A stretch of DNA of 35,006 bases from Chloroflexota bacterium (GTDB lineage Bacteria > Chloroflexota > Anaerolineae > UBA2200): the NCBI GenBank assembly GCA_014360755.1, contig JACIWX010000013.1:1-35006 (forward strand), read 5' to 3'. The position numbers and the translations under genes were made by a program. The notes under the pieces were generated by a model, which saw only the letters and a program-made list of their open reading frames with translations, had not been told where the DNA came from and searched no databases. Of this stretch, positions 23,567 to 31,131 are shown piece by piece. Numbering within the stretch: position 1 is the stretch's first letter; each line of letters begins with the position of its first letter.

Positions 23567-24352
23567 GTGCTCATTCGTGATATATTGGAACGCGATCCCT
23601 CTCGTGAGATCAGTTCGGTTATTCGTGTGACCGACGCCGACCCGCACCGGGTCTGGGTGGAAATGGAGGAGTACGTCCCAGCCGAGCAAATCCCGGATTT
23701 CTTCCGCGAAGTGCTGGATGTCCTCCTGGAGACGCGACAAGGCACGAGCGAGCGTCTGTGCATTTGGGTATCTGGCTTCTTTGGGTCGGGTAAGAGTCAT
23801 TTTCTCAAAGCACTAGGGTATCTATTGCAGGATCGCACGCTGCGTGATCCTGAGGGCAAAGAGGTCTCTTCCGCTGCATTGCTCAGCAAGAAATTGAGGC
23901 TGACCAACCAACACCAGATCATCGTTAAGGAGCTGTGCCCACGTGTGTTATTTCTCAACCTGCTCGATCATGACCCGCAGGCACCAGACCGCCCGACGAT
24001 TGGACGCTTGATCTACCGTGCCCTGTTGCAAGAAGATGGCCTTTCCACCGAATTCTGGGTGGCGGCATGGGAACAGGAACTGCAAAAGATCGGCAAGTGG
24101 GACTCTTTCCGGGATTGGGTGCAGGAGCAGTTTGGGCGCACGTGGGAGGAAGAGCGCAAACTCAACGCCGCGGCCGTCCTACAGCAAGCCTTGCCCCGCT
24201 TCCGGCCCGAACTCTATCGCAGTGAAGAAGATGCTGCTCAGGCGATCGCTAGCGCCAAGCCAACTCAGTCCGAGGTAACTCCATCCGACGTGATCGCTGC
24301 GCTGCGCGCAGCGCAGCGGCTGAGCGGCTTCACCCTCAGAAGGGACGTATGA
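23567..24352 (+). CDS. brxC: BrxC N-terminal fragment (Walker A part), frameshifted
   Basis: BrxC (PglY) is the large BREX P-loop protein of about 1,200 residues. This 261-residue part starts at GTG 23567, chosen because GGAGG (23555-23559) is seven bases upstream and because the family begins with the pattern LIRDILERDPSREISSVIRV seen here. Walker A is GFFGSGKSHF (about 72-81). The frame ends at TGA 24350-24352 after SGFTLRRDV, where the next frame starts within ATGA. Restoring one G in the GGG run at 24342-24344 would give LRRGRMIVLLDEVGLYIG and one frame of 1,191 residues. It is therefore probably a recent frameshift or a sequence error, though a translated split pair is possible. Confidence 0.85.
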   Translation: MLIRDILERDPSREISSVIRVTDADPHRVWVEMEEYVPAEQIPDFFREVLDVLLETRQGTSERLCIWVSGFFGSGKSHFLKALGYLLQDRTLRDPEGKEVSSAALLSKKLRLTNQHQIIVKELCPRVLFLNLLDHDPQAPDRPTIGRLIYRALLQEDGLSTEFWVAAWEQELQKIGKWDSFRDWVQEQFGRTWEEERKLNAAAVLQQALPRFRPELYRSEEDAAQAIASAKPTQSEVTPSDVIAALRAAQRLSGFTLRRDV

Positions 24353-27141
24353 TCGTCCTTCTCGACGAAGTGGGGCTGTATATCGGCGACAGTATTCAAC
24401 GGTTGACAGAGTTGAATGGGATCGCTGAACAAGTGGTGCAGCAAGGTGGTGGCAAGGTCATGCTGATTGCTACGGCGCAGGAGGCTCTCACAGACCTTGT
24501 TGGCAGGCTGTCGGCTGACCCGCAGATGCTGGAATGGCTCAAAGACCGCTTTCGCCTGCGGTTTGGGTTGGGGGCGACGCAGGTGCCGAAAGTGCTAGCC
24601 AACCGCCTCTTCGCCAAGCGCCCCGAAGCAGTGCAAGAATTAGATGCGTTGTACGACAAGCACCAGGGCACATTACACACCAACTTGATTCTGGGCCGCG
24701 ATTGGGGCAAGGCCGACTGGCGGCAACAGTATCCCTTGCCTCCATACATGGTGAGCCTGGTCCAGGATATTATGGCAGCACTGCGCGGTTCAGTGGATGA
24801 GGCGCGCCGACTTAGCGGCTCCAGCCGCTCCATGCTCAAGGTGGCACAGGCTGTGCTGACCGGTGAGGGCGGTATGCTAGCCGGGAGCGAGCAACCCTTA
24901 GGTTGGCTGGCCAGCCTCGACCTTTTCTACGACGCACTCAAAGCGGATCTGCAGACAGTGCGCTCTGAGCAAGCCAGAGCCATTGAGGAGCTGCAGAACT
25001 TGGGGGAGGTAGGGGGCTTGCCGCTCAGCCGCATTGGCAAAGCCCTTTTCCTGTTGCAGCAAGTGCACCAGCGCATCCCTTGCACGCCGGAAAATGTAGC
25101 GGCTGCTTTGGTTGACAGCGTGGATACGGACACCAACTTCCTGCACCAAGCCGTGCGCGAAGGGCTCGCGCATTTGCAAAAGAAGGGGTGGGTCGCCGAG
25201 GTTGATGGACAGTATCGCCTGTTGACGCCTGAGGAAATGTCGCTGGAGCGCCGCGTGCTGCAGCATTACCCGAGCCCGGCTGAGCTCCAAAGAGGTACCG
25301 CGGAGTTGCTGCGCGATATCCTTCGTTCTTTCCGCTTCGAGCATGGCAATATCCGACGCCCTTTGAAAGTGCGCATCGAATTCGGCGCCGGGGTGGATCC
25401 ACTCTTCCCAGATGGCGAGCTGGTGGTGAGTCTCTTCTCGCCTTTTGCTGACGAGTCCGATGACGAAGTGAATGGCCGCAGCATCGCCGAACCGCAAACA
25501 CTCCTGTGGCAGGCTGCTCCGGATGGCGAATTAAAAGGCACGCTAGAGCGTGCGCTTGCGCTCAAAAAGACACTCAGTCAGTTGAACAGCGCCCCACTGA
25601 CGCCCGCACAAGGGGTATACCGCACCCATCTGGAGCAGGAAGCGCAGAGCGCCTGGCAGGTGAGACTGCCCCAGTTGGTGCAAAGCGCCTTCCTGCATGG
25701 CCGTCTGCTGCTTGAGGGGAAAGAGTTTGCGCCGCAGGGCAATGACCTGCAGGCGGTGTTACGCCTTTACCTGCATCAACTGGCTGAGAAAGTGTATTAC
25801 GAGTTTGTAGATGAGCGGCCTGACCGTGATGACGACATCGCTTCGATCTTGAGTTGGCAGCCTGGCAGAGTGCTGCCTGCTGTCTACAGCCGCGCTGGGC
25901 TGGTAGCGAAGGACAACCAGATTCAGCATGACTCTGGCTTGCTAGCCAAGGTGAAAGAGGAGCTGCGCCGCCGTGAAAGTTACGCGCAGGGTTGCCGAGG
26001 CGCCGACCCGCTTGCCCACTTCGAAGCGAAGCCATATGGTTGGGACCCGCGCCTGGTGCGGTTGTTGGTAGCAACCCTGTTCAAAGCTGGTCTTGTCAGG
26101 CTTCAGGTCGGTGGCAGCACGGTGGATGATCCGGCAGATCCGCGCGCGGCAGCGACATTCCTCAAAGAGCAGGACTTTAAAAAAGCGCTTTTTGCCTACC
26201 AAGGGGAAGTGGATTGGCGCAAGGCTGCGGAATGGTGCTCCAAACTCTTTGGCGTGCCCACTGCGGACACTTTTCAGAACACAGCACAGAAGGTGCAAGA
26301 GCAGGCAGAGAAGTGGAGCGACCGCGCCGAGGAACTAGCCACACGCTGCCGGGATAACCGCTTGCCGTCAATGCTTGCTAATGCCTGCGACGCGGTACAG
26401 CGCGAACTGAGCCAAGTAGCTGGCATCAGTGATCCTGCCGCATTGCTGCGCCGCTTCCTGGATTGCGCTGCAGGCTTATCGGACGAGATGCGCCTTGTGC
26501 GCCATCTCGATACGTTTGACTTTAGCACCTTCCGCAAGATGGTCGAATGGGTGGCGGAGGCATCCGACTGGGGGCAGATGCAGAGCGGGCAGACAGCCCA
26601 GCGCTGGCAGCGCCTTCAAACGGCTCTGGGCGCAGCCGACATGCTTGACCGCTGGGAGCAGATGGCTGAAGATTTCGCCGATCTCCAGAATCGCTTCCAA
26701 ACAGACTATGAGAAGCGTCATGCGTTGTTCCAGGAGTGGGTAGCAAGGGCTCTGGAGGAAGCCCGTACCCACCGTGCCTTCAAACAGTCACCGCAAGAAG
26801 CAGAAGACAAGCTTACCACATTGTCGAAATTGGTCTGTCCAGGACCTACAGAGGGAGAGGTGTCTCGCGCTCCTTGTCCGCTTTGCAAACGCCGTTTTGA
26901 GATGCTATCTGACTGGTATGTGCAGGAGAAACAAGCGGAAACAAGGCAGCAGTTGGACGCATTGTTGCCCAGTCTTGTCTGTGAAAAGAAAGAACATCTT
27001 GAACCCATGGAGCTACATGTGACGGTGCGGGACGAAGCAGAACTCCGTGCGTTGTATGAGAGGCTTGAGGGATACCGTCAGCAAGCCGGGGGCGCTCCCA
27101 TCGAAGTACAGGTGACTGCCCATCCCATGGAGGAGGGATAA
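24349..27141 (+). CDS. brxC: BrxC C-terminal fragment (Walker B onward)
   Basis: The 930-residue part begins MIVLLDEVGLYIGD, which is the Walker B strand of BrxC, followed by a sensor-like segment KVMLIATAQEALTDLVG and a long helical body. Near the C-terminus a cysteine cluster, C830 then CPLC (843-846), may bind zinc. No independent ribosome-binding site is evident, so expression would depend on ATGA coupling to the upstream fragment or on frame correction. The ATP site would need both pieces, since Walker A and Walker B are on different polypeptides. Three bases separate its stop from pglX. Confidence 0.85.
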   Translation: MIVLLDEVGLYIGDSIQRLTELNGIAEQVVQQGGGKVMLIATAQEALTDLVGRLSADPQMLEWLKDRFRLRFGLGATQVPKVLANRLFAKRPEAVQELDALYDKHQGTLHTNLILGRDWGKADWRQQYPLPPYMVSLVQDIMAALRGSVDEARRLSGSSRSMLKVAQAVLTGEGGMLAGSEQPLGWLASLDLFYDALKADLQTVRSEQARAIEELQNLGEVGGLPLSRIGKALFLLQQVHQRIPCTPENVAAALVDSVDTDTNFLHQAVREGLAHLQKKGWVAEVDGQYRLLTPEEMSLERRVLQHYPSPAELQRGTAELLRDILRSFRFEHGNIRRPLKVRIEFGAGVDPLFPDGELVVSLFSPFADESDDEVNGRSIAEPQTLLWQAAPDGELKGTLERALALKKTLSQLNSAPLTPAQGVYRTHLEQEAQSAWQVRLPQLVQSAFLHGRLLLEGKEFAPQGNDLQAVLRLYLHQLAEKVYYEFVDERPDRDDDIASILSWQPGRVLPAVYSRAGLVAKDNQIQHDSGLLAKVKEELRRRESYAQGCRGADPLAHFEAKPYGWDPRLVRLLVATLFKAGLVRLQVGGSTVDDPADPRAAATFLKEQDFKKALFAYQGEVDWRKAAEWCSKLFGVPTADTFQNTAQKVQEQAEKWSDRAEELATRCRDNRLPSMLANACDAVQRELSQVAGISDPAALLRRFLDCAAGLSDEMRLVRHLDTFDFSTFRKMVEWVAEASDWGQMQSGQTAQRWQRLQTALGAADMLDRWEQMAEDFADLQNRFQTDYEKRHALFQEWVARALEEARTHRAFKQSPQEAEDKLTTLSKLVCPGPTEGEVSRAPCPLCKRRFEMLSDWYVQEKQAETRQQLDALLPSLVCEKKEHLEPMELHVTVRDEAELRALYERLEGYRQQAGGAPIEVQVTAHPMEEG

Positions 27142-27144
27142 GGG

Positions 27145-29100
27145 GTGGAACGCACCGAACGCAACCGCATCCGGCAGATGGTGCTGAGTTGCCGACGCGT
27201 CCTCGAGGAGGAATATGATGCGCTGCTGCGCCTGCACGGCCTATTGCCCGATAAAAAGCTGCCTGCCCCGGCTGGACGCGAAGAGACACGCCGCCTGCTG
27301 GATAATGCTCTGGGGCGCGAGGGGCAGGAATATGCGGTGGCACGCCCGCGCTATGTCCGACAAGCAGCCTTCAGCTTCTTGAACCGCCTGGTAGCCCTGC
27401 GGGTGGCTGAGGCACAGGGCTTGATTGGCGAAACCGTGCTGCCTCGCCCAGAGTATGGCAACCGCTCGCGGCGCGAGCGCGACCTAGCCGATGCCGATCC
27501 GCACCTGGCAGCTGATGCGGAAGAGCTGGCTCACACTGCGCTGCGCGAGGCGCTGTCCGAACTGGCAGCGCATATCCCGCTGCTCTTCCGTGAAGGAGAC
27601 CCCTATGCTATCCTCTGGCCGCGCTTGCCCGCCTACCGCGCGGTGCGCCAGGCATTTGTCCAGCTTCCACCGGAACTGTGGCGCGAGTTCGAGACGCTGG
27701 GCTGGGTGTACCAATATTTCCATTCCGTGGAGCGGGATGAAATCCGCCGCAGGCTGCGCCGCAACCCGCAGCCAGATGAAATCCCACCGCTGAACCAATT
27801 CTACACCGTGGGGTGGATTGTGCGCGCACTGGTCGAAAACACGCTGGGGCATTTGTGGCTGGAAACGCACCCGCACTCGCCCCTGCGCCAGAGGTGGCAG
27901 TACTTGGTGCCGCTACAGAACCAATTCCGTTCACCTGCGGAGGAGCGCGATGTGGCTCGTTGGAGAGTGCTTGACCCCGCCTGCGGCAGCGGCCACTTTC
28001 TGCTGGGCGCTTTCGACCTACTGCTCCCGATGTGGCAGGAAGCGCATCCTGAGATGCCCGCCTGGCAGATCCCAGCGAGCATCCTAGAGCACAACCTCTA
28101 TGGCGTCGACATTGACCTGCGCGCCTGCCAGATCGCCGCGGCAGCGCTCTACCTCAAGGCGCGCACCGCCTTTGAACGGCTGAAAGGGAGCGACCCGCGG
28201 GCACGCTTTGCACCGCGACGCCTCAACATCGTCTGCGCTGACATCCGCTTCAGCGATGGCGAGCGCCGCCAGCGCTTCCTGTCGGAGTTCGAGCATGACC
28301 AGCCCTTGCTGCGCCTGGTCCAAGATATCCTTGCCACTTGCGAGCAGGCTTACGAACTGGGCTCGCTCCTGGACATCCGTGCCCAGTTCGAGAGGAGCTT
28401 TCATCAGCGCGTGCGCAAGCCCAGCGACTGGCAGCCGCAAGCGGTACAACTGGGATTCCTGCAGCCTGACAGCCTGCAATTGGCACTGGGCGACGTGCCC
28501 GTGCCCGTTCCGCGTGAATACACAGTGGAGGAGATGGTCGAAAAGGTGCGCGAGTTCATCCGCGCTGCGGCGCGGCGTCAGGACATGGGCAGCCAGCTCT
28601 TTGGCTTGGATGCCGAGCAAGCGGTGCACTTGGTGGACGTGCTCACCCAGAGCTATGACGTGGTGCTTATGAATCCGCCTTATGGCGCCCTCTCACCCGG
28701 GGCAAAGGAATACGCCCGCAAGGTCTATCCGCGCACGCACAACGACGCTTATGCCGCCTTCATCGAATTAGCCATCCGCCTATGTCGTGCAGGCGGGCGT
28801 GTGGGCGCCCTGACCGGGCGCACCTTCCTATTCTTAAAGTCGTTCCAAAAGCTACGCGAGGAGATCCTGCGTTCCGAGGCTTTGCCCGAGATCGTGTGGG
28901 ACCTGGGTTTCAATGTGCTCGACGAAGCCACGGCGCGCTATGCTGCGTTTACCCTGCGCAAGCGTTACGAGGGCGATGGCGTGTCCTGGCGAGAGCACCC
29001 GGTAACCTTCTTCCGCCTGACTGAGCCAGCCTGGGACGAGAAGCGCGTGTGCTTCGAAGAGGCGCTGGCGGCTTGGAGCACCGAGGAGTCGTGCGGCTGA
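27145..29100 (+). CDS. pglX: PglX N-terminal part: BREX adenine methyltransferase domain
   Basis: The 651-residue part carries a helical N-terminal region and an N6-adenine methyltransferase: motif I DPACGSGHF (277-285) for S-adenosylmethionine and catalytic NPPY (510-513) in VVLMNPPYGAL, then GGRVGALTGRTFLFLKSFQK. PglX marks host DNA so that BREX spares it. GTG 27145 follows AGGAGG and is three bases past the brxC stop. Typical PglX has about 1,200 residues; this part stops after FFRLTEPAWDEK and a short tail, just where the target-recognition half normally begins, which is encoded separately at 29213. Confidence 0.9.
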   Translation: MERTERNRIRQMVLSCRRVLEEEYDALLRLHGLLPDKKLPAPAGREETRRLLDNALGREGQEYAVARPRYVRQAAFSFLNRLVALRVAEAQGLIGETVLPRPEYGNRSRRERDLADADPHLAADAEELAHTALREALSELAAHIPLLFREGDPYAILWPRLPAYRAVRQAFVQLPPELWREFETLGWVYQYFHSVERDEIRRRLRRNPQPDEIPPLNQFYTVGWIVRALVENTLGHLWLETHPHSPLRQRWQYLVPLQNQFRSPAEERDVARWRVLDPACGSGHFLLGAFDLLLPMWQEAHPEMPAWQIPASILEHNLYGVDIDLRACQIAAAALYLKARTAFERLKGSDPRARFAPRRLNIVCADIRFSDGERRQRFLSEFEHDQPLLRLVQDILATCEQAYELGSLLDIRAQFERSFHQRVRKPSDWQPQAVQLGFLQPDSLQLALGDVPVPVPREYTVEEMVEKVREFIRAAARRQDMGSQLFGLDAEQAVHLVDVLTQSYDVVLMNPPYGALSPGAKEYARKVYPRTHNDAYAAFIELAIRLCRAGGRVGALTGRTFLFLKSFQKLREEILRSEALPEIVWDLGFNVLDEATARYAAFTLRKRYEGDGVSWREHPVTFFRLTEPAWDEKRVCFEEALAAWSTEESCG

Positions 29101-29212
29101 GGATCGCGAGCACGGTAAACCGGGCTGCGCTTGCATAGCCACCACAGTCAGCCATGACCGACATTATGGAGCATTCAGCCGGATATGAATCCCCGGCAAT
29201 GAGGAGCATGCA

Positions 29213-31129
29213 GTGACTAAGCCAGCAACTATCTACACCGTAACTCTGGGCGAACTAGCAGAGGTGCCCGGCACACCCTTTGCCTATTGGGCGCCGCGGA
29301 GCCTGCGTGCGCTGTTCCAGAAGTACCCGCCGCTGGACCGCGACGTGGCTGGGCGGCCAGACCAGCCCAAGATTGCGGACGTGAAGCAGGGCCTGGCCAC
29401 TGCAGATGACCTGCGCTTCACCCGCTACTGGTGGGAAGTGCCGGTGGAGCAGATTGCCACCTGCCGTGAGGAGACGTTGAGCGGCAAGAAGTGGGTGCCG
29501 TTTGCCAAGGGGGGCAAGGCTTTCTTCCATGACATTGCGGCGGTGGTCAATTGGGGAAACAACGGCGAGGAGATCAAGGCGTACATTATAGAACGCTACC
29601 CATATCTCCAAGGCAAGTGGGAATGGGTGGTCAAGAACGAATCCTTCTATTTCCGCCCGGGGCTGACATTTCCGAACATTGTGTCATCGGTTCGCATCAA
29701 TGCGCGGGTGGTTCCCATTGGCTCCATTATCACGGTGAAGCACCAAGGAGTCTATGCGAGCCGCGATGATCGAGACTGGGGGCTTTGTGCTTTTCTCAAC
29801 TCTCTTCTGGCTGCTTTTATTCATTACTGCATGAACCCTCTAAGGCATGGACGGGACACAGGTGAGCTATCCAGGCTTCCCACGAACGAGCTAGTCCTTC
29901 AGAGCCCTGCACTTGATCGCTTTGCCCATGAAGCTTGGAATCTGCTGCAAGAATGGGACGCAGGCGACGAGGCAAGCACGCAATTCATCCTGCCCTGGCT
30001 GCTGCAGGTATGGGATGTAGTCCAAGGGAAATGGAGTGAGGGGATGAAGCGACCGGTAACAGGACATCCATTGGCGGAGGATTTTGTTTGGAGCGATTGG
30101 GATAGCGCGCGGCGCATCCGCGCCTTTGTGCCGCCAGGAATGGCAGGGGGCACGGTCAACCTGCGTGCGCTGGCTGAGGCGTGCGTCGAGCGGGAGCGGC
30201 TGCTGCGCGGGCGCATCGCCGAGATCCAGCGCCAGATTGACGACGAGGTCTACCGGCTGTATGACATCAGTGCAGAAGACCGTGCCCTCATCGAGTCAGA
30301 GTTGGGTGCCGCGCCGGAGGCGACAGGTGAGGAAGGGGCAGAGCCAGGCGAAGGAGAGGAAGAAGAGACTGCGCCAGAGGGCCTCATGCCCGCCGAAGAG
30401 CACATCCGCCGGTTGGTGCACTATCTAGCACACGAGGCGATTCGGGCTGATGAGAATGGCATCGTGCCTTTGCAGGACCTCTACACCGTAGATGGCCGGC
30501 TGGAGCATGGCTTGCCTCACCGTGTGCGGGAGAAGCTGGGCGAGATCTTTGGCGAGGCGGCTCTGGGGAGCATCGAGCAGGACCTGCGCTGGGCGCTGGG
30601 CATGCCGCTGGACGACTGGCTGGGGAGCGAGTTCTTCTCCTACCACTTGGGTCTGTACCGCCTGCGGCCGATCATCTGGCAAATCACCAGCCGTCCGCGT
30701 GGGCAGCCCGCTTTTTCCTGCTTCCTCTACTGGCACAAACTGGATTCCGATACCTTACGCAAGGTGCAGGCAGTGTACCTACAGCCGGCGCTGGATGGTG
30801 CGCGGCGCGAGGTGGAGCGGCTGGCTGCGCAGTTGGGTGCGCAGCAGGTAACAGGAGCCGCACGTCATGCATGGCGCGACCTGCAACGCGCCTGTCGCCA
30901 AGCCGAGGCGCGGCTGGATGAGCTGCGCAGCCTGAACGAGCGCCTGCAGCGGCTTGGACAACCGCAGCACTTGAAAGTGACCAGCCGGAGTACATGGGTG
31001 GTGGAGAAGGTGAACGAAATCGTTGCACATGGTTACCGACCTGAGCGGGACTATGGCGTGCGTGTTAACATAGAGCCGCTCAAACAAGCGGGCGTCTTGC
31101 CCGCCAGCGCAGAGCGGGTGAAAGGCTGA
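29213..31129 (+). CDS. pglX: PglX C-terminal part: target-recognition half
   Basis: The 638-residue part begins, after a few residues, with IYTVTLGELAEVPGTPFAYW, the block that normally follows the methyltransferase domain in PglX. It continues with KIADVKQGLATADDLRFTRY (recognition region), IDDEVYRLYDISAEDRALIE, and the C-terminal FFSYHLGLYRLRPIIWQITS. It contains no methyltransferase motif. GTG 29213 has GAGGAG (29201-29206) six bases upstream, a good start on its own. It is in a different frame from the N-terminal part, separated by 112 bases, and its frame has a stop at 29186-29188. Two lesions would be needed to rejoin them, so a real two-gene arrangement is plausible. pglZ follows after two bases. 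Confidence 0.85.
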   Translation: MTKPATIYTVTLGELAEVPGTPFAYWAPRSLRALFQKYPPLDRDVAGRPDQPKIADVKQGLATADDLRFTRYWWEVPVEQIATCREETLSGKKWVPFAKGGKAFFHDIAAVVNWGNNGEEIKAYIIERYPYLQGKWEWVVKNESFYFRPGLTFPNIVSSVRINARVVPIGSIITVKHQGVYASRDDRDWGLCAFLNSLLAAFIHYCMNPLRHGRDTGELSRLPTNELVLQSPALDRFAHEAWNLLQEWDAGDEASTQFILPWLLQVWDVVQGKWSEGMKRPVTGHPLAEDFVWSDWDSARRIRAFVPPGMAGGTVNLRALAEACVERERLLRGRIAEIQRQIDDEVYRLYDISAEDRALIESELGAAPEATGEEGAEPGEGEEEETAPEGLMPAEEHIRRLVHYLAHEAIRADENGIVPLQDLYTVDGRLEHGLPHRVREKLGEIFGEAALGSIEQDLRWALGMPLDDWLGSEFFSYHLGLYRLRPIIWQITSRPRGQPAFSCFLYWHKLDSDTLRKVQAVYLQPALDGARREVERLAAQLGAQQVTGAARHAWRDLQRACRQAEARLDELRSLNERLQRLGQPQHLKVTSRSTWVVEKVNEIVAHGYRPERDYGVRVNIEPLKQAGVLPASAERVKG

Positions 31130-31131
31130 AC

